From assembly GCF_022695595.1 (NCBI RefSeq), contig NZ_CP074380.1, positions 1,054,001 to 1,118,000 on the forward strand: DNA of 64,000 bases, given 5' to 3'. Positions 10,275 through 21,630 of this stretch are shown in pieces; position 1 is the stretch's first letter, and each line of letters starts with the position of its first letter. This DNA is from Streptomyces sp. MST-110588 (lineage in GTDB: Bacteria > Actinomycetota > Actinomycetes > Streptomycetales > Streptomycetaceae). The notes beneath the pieces are model-generated. The model had not been told where the DNA came from. It saw nothing but the letters and a program-made list of their open reading frames with translations, and made no database searches. A program made the translations under genes and the position numbers.

Positions 10275-11492
10275 CTAGGCGAGGGCCGCGTCGAGGACGG
10301 CGGGGAGCTTCCGGAGGAACGTATCCGCATCCTCGTCGGAGACGATCAGCGGCGGGGCGAGCCGGAGCACGTCCGGCGCGACCGCGTTCACCAGGAGACC
10401 CGCGTCCTGAGCCGCTTGCTGCGCCTGCGGCGCGAGGGGCTCGGTCAAGACGATACCCAGGAGGAGACCGGCGCCGCGGACCTGGCCGACCAGCCGGTGT
10501 CCCAGGGCCTCGATCCCGCCACGCAGCCGCTCCCCCACCCGCTTGACGTGGTCGAGCAGACCGTCGGCGGCGATGGTGTCCAGGACGGCGAGCGCGCCGG
10601 CGCACACGACCGGGTTGCCGCTGAACGTCGAGCCGTGCGCGCCGGGCGTGAGCAGCTCGGCGGCCGGACCGAAGGCGAGGGTGGCCCCGATGGGCAGGCC
10701 GCCGCCCAGCCCCTTGGCGAGGGTGACGACGTCCGCGTCCACGCCCTGCGCCTGGGACGCCAGCCAGTGGCCCGTACGGCCGATGCCGGTCTGGATCTCG
10801 TCCAGGACCAGCAGGGTCCCGGTGGCGCGGGTGATCTCGCGGGCGGCCCGGAGATAGTCCGGCGGCGGCAGGACGACGCCGTTCTCGCCCTGGACGGGTT
10901 CCAGGACGACCAGGGCGGTGTCGGTGGTGACGGCGGCCCGCAGCGCTTCGGCGTCCCCGTACGGGACGTGCTCGACGTCCCCCGGGAGCGGCCGGAAGGG
11001 CCCCTGCTTGGCGGGCTGGCCGGTCAGGGCGAGGGCGCCCATGGTACGGCCGTGGAAGCCGCCGGTCGCCGAGACCATGTGCCGGCGGCCCGTCAGCCTG
11101 CCGATCTTGAAAGCGGCCTCGTTGGCCTCGGCGCCGGAGTTGGAGAAGTAGACCCGGCCGCTGCGGCCGGTGAGCGCCAGGAGGCGTTCGGCCAGTGCGA
11201 CGGTCGGCTCGCTGACGAAGAGGTTGGAGACGTGCCCGAGGGTGGCGATCTGGTCGGAGACGGCCCGTACGACGGCGGGGTGGGCGTGGCCGAGGGCGTT
11301 GACGGCGATACCGCCGAGGAAGTCGAGGTATTCCCTGCCGTCGGCGTCCCAGACCTTCACGCCCTCGCCCCGCACGAGCGCCAGACGGGGCGTGCCGAAG
11401 TTGTCCATCATGGCGCCCTGCCAGCGTCGGGTGAGGCCGCTGTTGGCCGGACCGCCGTGGTGGTGCTGGTGCGGGTGCTCGTGGTCGTTCAT
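10275..11492 (-). CDS. argD: Acetylornithine aminotransferase
   Basis: 405 residues, a class III PLP aminotransferase converting N-acetylglutamate semialdehyde to N-acetylornithine. [45 protein letters not shown] (Asp231 contacts the PLP nitrogen) and the PLP lysine in TLAKGLGGG (Lys260) are all present. The first 13 residues are His-rich ([13 protein letters not shown]), extra relative to many homologues; an internal start at MMDNFGTP is possible. ATG 11492 has a GAGGGAG ribosome site and overlaps the argB stop (ATGA). Confidence 0.95.
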   Translation of the reverse strand: MNDHEHPHQHHHGGPANSGLTRRWQGAMMDNFGTPRLALVRGEGVKVWDADGREYLDFLGGIAVNALGHAHPAVVRAVSDQIATLGHVSNLFVSEPTVALAERLLALTGRSGRVYFSNSGAEANEAAFKIGRLTGRRHMVSATGGFHGRTMGALALTGQPAKQGPFRPLPGDVEHVPYGDAEALRAAVTTDTALVVLEPVQGENGVVLPPPDYLRAAREITRATGTLLVLDEIQTGIGRTGHWLASQAQGVDADVVTLAKGLGGGLPIGATLAFGPAAELLTPGAHGSTFSGNPVVCAGALAVLDTIAADGLLDHVKRVGERLRGGIEALGHRLVGQVRGAGLLLGIVLTEPLAPQAQQAAQDAGLLVNAVAPDVLRLAPPLIVSDEDADTFLRKLPAVLDAALA

Positions 11493-12714
11493 GCCGCTCC
11501 CTCGGTGGTACGTGGGCCTTGCTGCGTCGTCGTCAGCCGGGCCGGCCGGGGCCGGGGCCGCGCCCCCGGTTCCGGCTTCACGGCCGCGGCCTGCCCCTCG
11601 TACGCATCCGGCCCCGGGTCCGCGCCCGTACCCGCACCCGTACCTGCGCCCGCATCCACGTCCACATACGCGCTCACACCCCCGCCCGCATCCGCGGCCC
11701 CGTCCCTGTCCTTGTCCCTGTCCTGATCCTTGTCCGCGCCCGCGCCCGCTTCCGCGTCCGGGACGACCATCGTGCCGATGCCCTCGTCCGTGAAGATCTC
11801 CAGCAGGATCGCGTGCTGCACCCGCCCGTCGATGACCCGGGCGGTGTGCACCCCGTTGCGGACCGCGAACAGGCAGCCCTCCATCTTGGGCACCATGCCG
11901 CTGGCCAGTTCGGGCAGCAGGTCCTCCAGCTCGGAGGCGGTCAGCCGGGAGATCACCTCGTCGCTGTGCGGCCAGTCCTCGTACAGGCCCTCGACGTCGG
12001 TGAGGACCATCAGCGTCTCGGCGCCGAGCGCGGCGGCCAGCGCCGCGGCGGCGGTGTCGGCGTTGACGTTGTAGACGCCCGCCGCGTCACCGGGGTCGGC
12101 GCTGCGGGCGATCGAGGAGATGACCGGGATCCGCCCGTCGTCCAGGAGCGTCTGTACGGCTCCGGGCTCGATACCGGTGATCTCGCCGACCCGTCCGATG
12201 TCCACCCGCTCGCCGTCGACCTCGGCGTAGTGCTTGGTCGCGGTCATCAGGTGGGCGTCCTCGCCGGTCATGCCGACGGCGAGCGGGCCGTGCTCGTTGA
12301 GCAGCCCGACCAGCTCACGCTGCACCTGCCCGGCCAGCACCATCCGTACGACGTCCATCGCCTCCGGCGTGGTGACCCGCAGGCCCGCCGTGAACTGCGA
12401 CTCCAGGCCCAGCCGGTCGAGCTGGGCGCTGATCTGGGGACCGCCGCCGTGGACGACGACGGGCCGCAGCCCCGCGTGCCGCAGGAAGACGACGTCCTGC
12501 GCGAAGGCGGCCTTGAGCTCGTCGTCCACCATCGCGTTGCCGCCGAACTTGATGACGACCGTCTTGCCGTGGTGCCGGGTCAGCCAGGGCAGCGCCTCGA
12601 TGAGGGTGCGGGCCTTGGGGAGCGCGGTGTGCTTGCGCGCACCGGTGTGTTCGCGCGTGCCGGTGTGTTCGCGCGTGCCCGCGTGCCGGTGAGTACCGGT
12701 GTCCTTTGGCGTGC

Positions 12715-12718
<4 letters not shown>
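11489..12718 (-). CDS. argB: Acetylglutamate kinase with unusual N- and C-terminal extensions
   Basis: Phosphorylates N-acetylglutamate, the second step of the cyclic arginine pathway. The kinase core (about residues 32-320) is complete: [46 protein letters not shown] and the C-terminal arginine-site region [13 protein letters not shown]. At 409 residues it is ~100 longer than usual. Residues 9-31 are a tandem TREHTG-type repeat, and residues 321-409 are low-complexity, first acidic Asp/Gly/Ala-rich, then Pro/Arg-rich. The tail ends exactly at a 4-nt overlap with argD, and the start overlaps the argJ stop, so both ends agree with operon structure. Arginine feedback is expected from the core. 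Confidence 0.95.
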
Positions 12719-14954
<2,236 letters not shown>

Positions 14955-14967
14955 ACGGGAGACAGAG

Positions 14968-14972
14968 GGGAC
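14968..14972. repeat. Target-site duplication, left copy (GGGAC)
   Basis: GGGAC directly abuts the left TGT end of the Tn7-like element; an identical GGGAC follows the right end at 21487-21491. Five bases is the duplication length of Tn7-family transposition. Confidence 0.93.
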
Positions 14973-15019
14973 TGTGACTGCGACTTTTAGTTGGCGGATG
15001 CGAGTTCTAGTTGGCGGAT
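14973..15019. repeat. Left end: terminal inverted repeat and two transposase-binding motifs
   Basis: TIR 14973-14999 starts TGTGACTGCGA and ends TTTTAGTTGGCGGAT, one mismatch from the right TIR. A second motif copy, TTCTAGTTGGCGGAT, lies at 15005-15019, 20 bp from the first, in the same orientation. Such internal repeats are the usual layout of TnsB sites. Confidence 0.88.
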
Positions 15020-15098
15020 CTTGGTCTCGTAACGCTGTGTTGTGACCAGTTCCGAAGAACTGCCTTCTTCGTCGACCGAGGAGTGCTGCTGTGTGTGA

Positions 15099-15920
15099 GT
15101 GGCCGAGGTAACGCAGGCGAAGATCCCGTCGGATTCAAGTCATCTGGACCAGCTTGTCACGGTGTACGCCGGGGACGCCGGTCTGCGGCATCGACTGAGG
15201 CTCGGGGATGAGTGGGTACGTCGGTGGAGCTCGACGTGGCGGGTCGGTACAGGGGAGGTCTGCTGGCCGATCCGGGATATGGCTCACGTACCGGTGCTGT
15301 CGTCCCGTCCGATGCGGGGGTTCACGTGGCGGGCGAAGCAGCGGCATCGCCCTGGGCTTGAGGTGATGGCCTCGACGGGCAGGAAGCATGGTTTCGAGTC
15401 GTTGGAGGAGATGCGGCTGCTGGTCGCGTTGGACTTCTTAGGGGCGTCGGAGGTGCTGTCGCAGCCGTTCCGGCTGGATTTCGAGCATGTAGGCGGACAG
15501 GCCTGGCACATCCCGGACTACCTGGCCGTGATCGGGGGCGGGATGTGGTTGCTGGACGTGCGCCCGATGGAGCTGATCAAAGAAGAGGACGCGCTGAAGT
15601 TCGCGGCGGCCAGGGAAGTGGCGGCGGCCTGCGGCTGGCGGTACTCGGTGGTCGCGGGCTGGCGCCCGCATGTCTGGAGCGTCCTTGATCACATGTCCTC
15701 GCGCCGACGGCCGGCGAGGGACCTGCTTGGCATGCACGACCAGTTGCTCTCCGTCATCGGCGGGCAGCAGGGGCGGGCGATGACGTTCTCCGAGCTGGCG
15801 GACGCGACCAGCGTGCCGTCCGTTGGCCGGGCGAACATCGTCCGGCTGCTTTGGCAGCGCGAGCTCGGCGTTGACCTGGGCAGTCCCCTGCGCGACAGCT
15901 CGCTGATCTGGGCGGCGTGA
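15099..15920 (+). CDS. TnsA-like heteromeric transposase endonuclease subunit
   Basis: 273 residues. TnsA cleaves the 5' ends of the transposon so that, with TnsB, the element leaves by cut-and-paste. A restriction-like PD-(D/E)xK fold is readable: GFESLEEMRLL (Glu103/104), HIPDYLAVIGG (Asp140), then WLLDVRPMEL (Asp153, Arg155). The usual catalytic Lys of the last motif is Arg here. The C-terminal ~80 residues look like a winged helix (MTFSELADATSVPSVGRANI) as in TnsA's TnsC-contacting domain. GTG 15099 is the first in-frame start after a stop; GAGGAG lies 15 nt upstream, so the ribosome site is distant. Its TGA overlaps the tnsB ATG by one base. Confidence 0.85.
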   Translation: MAEVTQAKIPSDSSHLDQLVTVYAGDAGLRHRLRLGDEWVRRWSSTWRVGTGEVCWPIRDMAHVPVLSSRPMRGFTWRAKQRHRPGLEVMASTGRKHGFESLEEMRLLVALDFLGASEVLSQPFRLDFEHVGGQAWHIPDYLAVIGGGMWLLDVRPMELIKEEDALKFAAAREVAAACGWRYSVVAGWRPHVWSVLDHMSSRRRPARDLLGMHDQLLSVIGGQQGRAMTFSELADATSVPSVGRANIVRLLWQRELGVDLGSPLRDSSLIWAA

Positions 15921-18207
15921 TGGCAGCGAGGGGCTTCTTGCAGATCGCGCCGGGCAGACGGGTCACGCTCAACGGCGTCGAGTGGACGATCGAAGACGTC
16001 CACGGTCAGTTCGGTCGGCTCGTCTCGTGGGTGACGACGGCCGCACGGAGACCCGCTCGTTCCGCTGGCTCCTCAACCATCCCGATCTGCGGCTCCTGCC
16101 GACGGTCGAAGAGTCGAGTCGCCCGTCGCCGGTCTCCCGGCAGCCGAGGATACTGGCCGACCTGACAAAGGACCAGCTGGAGCGGGCCCGGCTGAGGGCT
16201 GCGCACGTGCTGGAAGCCGAGACGGGATTCCGAGAAGGCCACCCGGCTCGGGCCCTGCCGGGTGAGCCCCGGCCCGCCTACGATCCGGACCGCACGACGC
16301 TGACCCAGCGCCGCTACGCGAAGGCCGCGGAGATAAAGGCGATGCCCCGCCCGGAAGCGGTCCTGCTCGGTCTGCAGCACCTCAGCTACCGGACACTGGA
16401 GCGCCTGTCGGCACTTTCGGGCGACAGTCTTCTGCTGGCCTGCGCGGACGGGCGCTGGACACGGCGACGCAGCGGCCACCGCAGCATCACCGAGGAAGTC
16501 CGCGAGGCGATCTTCGCCGTCAAGGCCGAGTGCAGCGAACGCGCCCGTCTGAGTATGTCCGCCAGGCACCGGTTGATGCACCAGTACATGCGCGAGCGGT
16601 TCCCCGCGTTTCCGGCCAAGAAGATCCCTTCCCGCTCGACGCTCGATCACGTCTGGGCGGAGTGGTTCAGCCCCGGCGGAGCCCAGCCACGTTACGCGCG
16701 GACGGCCGAGGCCGCCGCGGAGGCCGGTGTGTCCGGCCGGATGGTGGTGCACCGGCCGGGCCAGGTTCTGGTGCTGGACTCGACCCCAATGCCGGTGAAA
16801 CTGCGCGAGACCGTGTTCGGTGACGCGGTCACCGCGACGTTGACCCTCGCGCTCGATCTCTACACGCACGGGCTGCCGGCCTTCCGGCTCACCCTGCAGT
16901 CCGACACCTCAGTCGACGTCGCGATGCTGCTGCGGGACGTGATGCTGCCGCTTCCGATGCGGGACGGCTGGGGCGAGGACATGGAATGGCCCTACGCCGG
17001 AGTCCCGGCCGAGGTGATCGCCGAGTTCACCGGGCACAAGGTCGCCGCTCTGCCGTTCTTCGCCCCAGAGACGGTCACCACCGACCACGGCGGCCCCTAC
17101 AAGAACCACGACCTCGTGGAGGCCGAGCGGGAGATCGGCTGCCGGATCCTTCCTGCCCGCGTCCTGCGCCAGACCGACAAATTCGCGGTCGAACGCCAAT
17201 TTCACACCGTCCAGACCATGCTCTTCGAACACCTACTGGGCTTCACCGGCGGCGACGTCGCAGACCGCGGGGCCGACCCGGAACGCGACGCAAGCCTCAC
17301 GCTCGACCAGGCCGAGCACATCATCGCGACCTGGATCGTCCAGATCTGGCAAAACCGCAAACTAGGTGAATACGCCCCGAGTTGGGCACCGGGTGAGGAC
17401 CACAGCCCCAACACCCTGTTCGCCGCGGCGATGGAACAGGGCGGCTTCGACCTGGACTTCCCCGAACCGAGCTTCTACTACAAGGTCCTGCGCAAGCATC
17501 ACGTGAAGATCCATCCGCGTCGCGGGGTGAAGATCCTCGGGCTTTGGTATCACCACCCGGTCCTCGACGAGCCGCGCTTCCAGCAACCCTCCACCCGAGG
17601 CGGCACGCACGCGGATCAGTGGGTAGTCCGCAGTGACCGAAGGGACCGCCGGCAGGTGTTCCTCCAGGACGATGCCAACCATGAGACCTGGCACACCCTG
17701 CGCTGGCGAGGGCTGCCGCCCGACGGGGAGATCCCCGCCTTCTCGGACAAGACCGCCGGCGCCCTTCTGGCACAGGTGAAAGCGAACAACATCAGGATCC
17801 ACTCCGAGAGCGAGCTCTTGGAACATCTGCTGGGGATCCTCGGCTCGGTCACCCCCGTCGACCAGTGGCCCAGCCAGGCCAAGAAGAAGGCCGGGAAGAA
17901 GCGCCGCGTCGCCCAGGCCCGCGAGATCACCCGAGCACAGGCCGCGGCGGCCGACCGCCCCGCCGCACCGGCCCCCGCAGACGAGCAGGTCCCGACCGCG
18001 ATGCCCGCGGCCTGGGCCAAGCACGCTCGCACGATCGACCGCGCGGTCGACGCCGACCGTCGTCGGCGACGCGAAGAAGCTCTCGCCGGAACCAGGCCCG
18101 TCGCTCCCGCAACGCTGCACGAGGCCCTGAGCCGACGTCCCATGTTCCGGCTTCCGCCCTCCGACGGCCCGGAAGCTGAGACGGCTGTCCGGGAGGACGA
18201 CACGTGA
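15920..18207 (+). CDS. TnsB-like DDE transposase (Mu-type integrase), one-base frameshift near the start
   Basis: Catalyses 3'-end cleavage and strand transfer. Counting from GTG 15982, the DDE triad is Asp266 (VLVLDST), Asp368 (VTTDHGGPY) and Glu404 (FAVERQFHTV), 35 residues apart for the last two, as in TnsB/TniA/MuA. Upstream are two DNA-binding HTH regions, downstream a Mu-type beta-barrel (WYHHPVLDE) and a basic Ala-rich tail that could contact TnsC. ATG 15920, coupled to tnsA (TGATG), opens RVTLNGVEWTIEDVHGQFGR, the typical N-terminal beta domain, but that frame is lost near 16025. The continuation (DDGRTETRSFRWLLNHPDL) is in the other frame. Restoring one G in TCGTGGGTGACG rejoins them. 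Without that, translation could start at GTG 15982. Confidence 0.88.
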
Positions 18208-19490
18208 CCCAATCTCACTCTCGCGATGACCCGGTGGAGGGCCTGCCGTCACGGGCCAGGATCGCCGAGTTGATCCTGGGCAGCCGCCCTCCGCTCGACA
18301 CCTACATCGGCTGGCAGCATTACCGCACCCACCGCGGCCTGCTCGTCCCTGCCTCCGTGATCCCGCCGCAGCAGTGGTCGATGCTCCCTGAGAGCCGCCA
18401 GTACGACTACGACCTCTACCGAGAGCTGACGAACGCGAACCTTCCGCTGCAGGACACCCCCATGCACGACAAGGTCGGCAGGCTGATCCGGCGCCGGTTG
18501 AGCGGAAACACGAGGAAGAAGAACGACCCGACCCGCGCCGGCGTCATGGTCAGCGGCTGGGGCAACTACGGCAAGACCGCGTCTGTCTGCTCAGCCGGGG
18601 CCGTCTTCGAAGACCAGTGGCTAAGACTGCACGGCGCCCTCAACCCCGGAACTCTGCCGGGCTCTCGGGACCTGCACGCGCCGGTCGTCTATGTCTCGAC
18701 CCCGGTGACAGCGACCCCGAAGAGCCTCTGCGCATCGATCCTGGGCTTTTTCCGGGCCCCGACCCGCAAGTCGGCCACGCTGCCGGAACTGGTACGGCAG
18801 GTCGCCGACTCCCTCCACGACCATGGCGTCAAAGCGCTGGTTCTCGACGACATCAGCCGACTGAGAATGCACAGGGCCGACGACCAGGACGTCCTCGACT
18901 TGGTGCGGGCCTTCATGAGCCTGGACGTCACCCTGATCCTGACCGGCGTCAACATCCCCGGCATCGGGCTGCTGCGCGAGGCCACGTGGAACAAGAAGAC
19001 GCGGCAGTGGGAGATGCCGCCGCTGGAGTCGACCCGCATCCACGGCCTGGAGATCACCCAGACCGAGCACCGCTTCGAGCTCATCGAACTCGACTGCTTC
19101 CGCTACGCCACCCCGGAGCAGATCCACGCCTTCGTCAACCACCTGGATGGGATTGAACGGCACTTGCGGCTGTTGAACGCGACGGAGGGCATGCTCACCG
19201 CCGGCACCATGCCGGAGTATTTGATGCGCCGCACCGGTGGCGTCGTCGGCCTGCTGGGACGCCTACTTGAGGACGGCGCCCAGGAGGCCATGGAGTCCGG
19301 GAAAGAGCTGATCGACGAGAGCCTGCTGGACGAAATCATGCTCCGCCGGGACGAGCCCGAGCATGCGCCGGACGAGCCCGTGATCCCACCGCCAGACCCA
19401 CCGACCGCCGAGAAGAAGCCTTCGCAGGCGAAACGGCCACGGAACACCACCTTCGATGACCACGGCCCTCAGGCCGATGCGGCAGGGTGA
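18204..19490 (+). CDS. TnsC/TniB-like AAA+ ATPase, transposition regulator
   Basis: 428 residues. Walker A GWGNYGKT (Gly118-Thr125), Walker B ALVLDDISRL (Asp215-Asp216) and a sensor-like segment LILTGVNIPG. In Tn7-like systems this ATPase polymerises on target DNA marked by the TnsD/TniQ protein and activates the transposase. The C-terminal 60 residues (EHAPDEPVIPPPDPPTAEKK) are disordered and may bridge to TnsA/TnsB. GTG 18204 overlaps the tnsB stop (GTGA), and tniQ follows after 3 nt, so all four genes are translationally linked. Confidence 0.88.
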   Translation: MTQSHSRDDPVEGLPSRARIAELILGSRPPLDTYIGWQHYRTHRGLLVPASVIPPQQWSMLPESRQYDYDLYRELTNANLPLQDTPMHDKVGRLIRRRLSGNTRKKNDPTRAGVMVSGWGNYGKTASVCSAGAVFEDQWLRLHGALNPGTLPGSRDLHAPVVYVSTPVTATPKSLCASILGFFRAPTRKSATLPELVRQVADSLHDHGVKALVLDDISRLRMHRADDQDVLDLVRAFMSLDVTLILTGVNIPGIGLLREATWNKKTRQWEMPPLESTRIHGLEITQTEHRFELIELDCFRYATPEQIHAFVNHLDGIERHLRLLNATEGMLTAGTMPEYLMRRTGGVVGLLGRLLEDGAQEAMESGKELIDESLLDEIMLRRDEPEHAPDEPVIPPPDPPTAEKKPSQAKRPRNTTFDDHGPQADAAG

Positions 19491-19493
19491 CAT

Positions 19494-21368
19494 ATGAGAC
19501 GACCCGCCGACCCGCTGCCCAGGAGCTTCGAACCGGTGTCAGGAGAGTCCCTGGTCAGCTACCTGCTTCGGCTCGGGCACCGTCTCAATCTCTCACCTCT
19601 GCACCTGATCCGTGCGGCGGGCTGGACCGAGCGCGCTCACCCACATCACGTCCCCGGCCGTCTGCTGCTGGACCTCCCCAGGCCACAGGCCGACGCCTTC
19701 GCCCGGCTGACGAGGCAGACAGTCGGGGAGGTCACGGCACTGACGCTGACACAGTGGCGGAACCGATATCCGCCGATTGCCCGGTCTACTCCCAGCCCAG
19801 GACGTCAACTGAGGCCGGACGCATGGCTCTTCGTCGGCTCTCCGCGGTTCTGTCCCTCCTGCCTGGCGGGCGACGGCACTCCGGCCCAACAACTGCACGG
19901 CGGCCCCTGGCGCAAGCTCTGGCACCTGCCCGTCGTCTTCGCCTGCGTCGAGCATCAGACCTACCTGCAGGCGGGCTGCCCGCACTGTGGTCAGCCTCGC
20001 AACTCATCAGGGCATCTGATTCAGCGGGTCAACGACCACACCCTGCATCCAGCGCGATGCCGGTGGACGATCGACACCCAGACGCAGAAGAGGAAATCCC
20101 GAGCTTGCGCCAGCCGACTGGATCAGCTTGTCGCCCGCGCACGCGATGACCTGTCACAACCGACTGCAGACGTCCTCCGCTTCCAAGAATCCCTCCTTGC
20201 CCGCCTGGCACCGCCGGCTCCAGCCACGGACGCGTCCCAGTACTTCACCGATCTCCGACTGATCGCCACTTTGATCATCACCTCATGGCCGCAAGGCAAG
20301 CACCTGTTCGACGCCGCCTCCGCCGAAGGGATCGACTCCTATGTCCGCGTCCTGAATGCCAGTGCTGGCACGAGGCTCGGGCGCCGGATCATCGACGCGC
20401 CACCGCCTCGCGACCCAGTCGCCTGTTCCGTCCTGCTGAAGGTCGCACAGCGTGTCCTTGCCGCGGATGACCTCTCTGTGTTTCTGTCACGGTTCCTCCA
20501 GGCCGCCTTCAACGGCAAGCCGAGCCAGACGCCATGGGCCCTCTTGCTGGCCCGGCATGAGAATGACTGTTCCGAGCGGCTACGTGAAGCCGCTGAGCCC
20601 GTGACGCGAGCATTCCGAAAGGTCGGCGGTCGCCGAGGCACCCGGGCACCAGTGCGTGATGACTACCGTCCCGAACACATCCCGGCGTTCTTGGAGTCGA
20701 ACTGGCACCAACGTCACCTTGCCCATCTGTCCGACCAAGCACCCAAGCTCATACGACGAGCTGCCGCGGTCCGGCTCGTTCAATGGGCCATGGGCGGCTC
20801 CCAAGGAGACGCCACAACGTTCCTCGGCATCAACCCCGACCGACTACAGTTCAAAACAGCCAGCAGCGCTTGGCTTTGGGGACGAGTGCGATGTGATCCC
20901 ATTGCTTTCGACGCAGCCCTCCGTGAGCTCGCCTCAGAGCTGCGGAGGCATCCGCGATCGCTCATCGACTACCAGCGCAGACGCAGTGTCCTTCAACACT
21001 GGGTGCTGGATCGTGAGACCTGGGATGCCTTGGTCAGCGAACTCCCGCCCGTTACCGGCCCGATCCGTCCCGTGGTCGATAACCGCAAGCGCCAAGATGC
21101 CTCCGTGTTCATCTGGACACAGGTCACACAAGGTGAACACCTCTACGCTCCCCGTCCTATCGAAGCCGCGCAGCCTGAGCAAATCCAACAGGCATGGACG
21201 TTGCGTCGGAACACCACCTGGTTCCAGCTCACCCGCCCTGATCCGATGGGCCACTACGCTCAACTGCGCAAATCCCTTGCTGAGTACGCTCAGCGACTTG
21301 CCCGGGACATCGACTCAGGAGCTGGTCCCACCCAGAGCAGCAGACCCCCGGACACTCACGCCCAGTGA
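19494..21368 (+). CDS. TniQ/TnsD-family target-site selector
   Basis: 624 residues, nearer in size to TnsD-type selectors than to the short TniQ of type V-K CAST elements. The N-terminal TniQ domain starts PRSFEPVSGESLVSYLLRLG and contains a zinc-binding set: FCPSC (Cys120, Cys123), FACVEHQ (Cys151, His154) and GCPHCG (Cys162, Cys165). The large C-terminal region has HTH-like stretches (VRLVQWAMGGSQGDATTFLG and a repeat-like segment after it) suited to sequence-specific DNA binding. It should choose the attachment site and recruit TnsC. ATG 19494 is 3 nt after the tnsC stop. The attachment sequence recognised is unknown. Confidence 0.87.
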   Translation: MRRPADPLPRSFEPVSGESLVSYLLRLGHRLNLSPLHLIRAAGWTERAHPHHVPGRLLLDLPRPQADAFARLTRQTVGEVTALTLTQWRNRYPPIARSTPSPGRQLRPDAWLFVGSPRFCPSCLAGDGTPAQQLHGGPWRKLWHLPVVFACVEHQTYLQAGCPHCGQPRNSSGHLIQRVNDHTLHPARCRWTIDTQTQKRKSRACASRLDQLVARARDDLSQPTADVLRFQESLLARLAPPAPATDASQYFTDLRLIATLIITSWPQGKHLFDAASAEGIDSYVRVLNASAGTRLGRRIIDAPPPRDPVACSVLLKVAQRVLAADDLSVFLSRFLQAAFNGKPSQTPWALLLARHENDCSERLREAAEPVTRAFRKVGGRRGTRAPVRDDYRPEHIPAFLESNWHQRHLAHLSDQAPKLIRRAAAVRLVQWAMGGSQGDATTFLGINPDRLQFKTASSAWLWGRVRCDPIAFDAALRELASELRRHPRSLIDYQRRRSVLQHWVLDRETWDALVSELPPVTGPIRPVVDNRKRQDASVFIWTQVTQGEHLYAPRPIEAAQPEQIQQAWTLRRNTTWFQLTRPDPMGHYAQLRKSLAEYAQRLARDIDSGAGPTQSSRPPDTHAQ

Positions 21369-21486
21369 GCATCCACGGTCATGATCCGCCAACTGTCCCT
21401 TTCAAGACCCGCCAACAATAATTCTCAAGGCGCCCCTGACCTCCAGGTTTCAAAGCATGATCCGCCAACTAAAAATCGCAGTCACA
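21369..21486. repeat. Right end: terminal inverted repeat and three transposase-binding motifs
   Basis: The TIR is 21460-21486, ending ...TCGCAGTCACA. Motif copies on the minus strand are AGTTGGCGGAT at 21384-21394 and within the TIR (21460-21470), plus a weaker TTGTTGGCGGGT at 21407-21418. Spacing is uneven and the end is longer than the left one, as is common for Tn7-type right ends. Confidence 0.85.
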
Positions 21487-21491
21487 GGGAC
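21487..21491. repeat. Target-site duplication, right copy (GGGAC)
   Basis: GGGAC immediately follows the terminal ACA and is identical to 14968-14972. Removing the element and one copy restores a continuous sequence from the argC upstream region into the remnant at 21510. Confidence 0.93.
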
Positions 21492-21509
21492 CGTGACGAC
21501 GGCCTGTAG

Positions 21510-21620
21510 CCCATTGAGTACGCGGACCGATTCGCCCGGAACATCGATGCCGGCGACCCGCTCACACAGTGGTGCGGTGCCAGAGTTATTCGCTCGCGCG
21601 ACGTGCCGCGCGGTGGTTGA
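21510..21620 (+). pseudogene. Remnant of a tniQ-like 3' end
   Basis: Reads IEYADRFARNIDAGDPLTQ from 21513 and stops at TGA 21618-21620. It resembles the C-terminus of the intact TniQ (AEYAQRLARDIDSGAGPTQ), with roughly 12 of 19 positions identical and both genes stopping soon after. There is a stop codon just upstream (21507-21509) and no start, so it is a fragment. It lies directly beside the right target duplication, suggesting that a related element once occupied this place. The match is short, hence moderate confidence. Confidence 0.5.
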
Positions 21621-21630
21621 CTCCCCCGTC

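Larger units (their letters stand above)
14973..21486. mobile_element. Complete Tn7-like transposon (tnsA-tnsB-tnsC-tniQ), 6514 bp
   Basis: The element begins TGTGACTGCGA and ends with the inverse complement, bounded by a perfect GGGAC duplication. The 27-bp terminal repeats match at 26 positions. Each end carries copies of an AGTTGGCGGAT motif (two left, three right) that look like transposase-binding sites. Inside are four tightly packed genes in one orientation: TnsA-like endonuclease, DD35E transposase, AAA+ ATPase and TniQ-family target selector. There is no cargo gene, no CRISPR-Cas component and no CRISPR array, so this is a minimal protein-guided Tn7-like element. It sits upstream of the argC promoter. 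Intact ends and duplication point to recent insertion. Confidence 0.95.

Noticed and set aside
10275..11492. Ornithine aminotransferase instead of ArgD
   Set aside because: Position inside argCJBDR and sequence length fit ArgD.
14973..21486. CRISPR-associated transposon (CAST)
   Set aside because: No Cas12k, Cascade gene, repeat array or guide-like repeat lies within or close to the element; TniQ is long.
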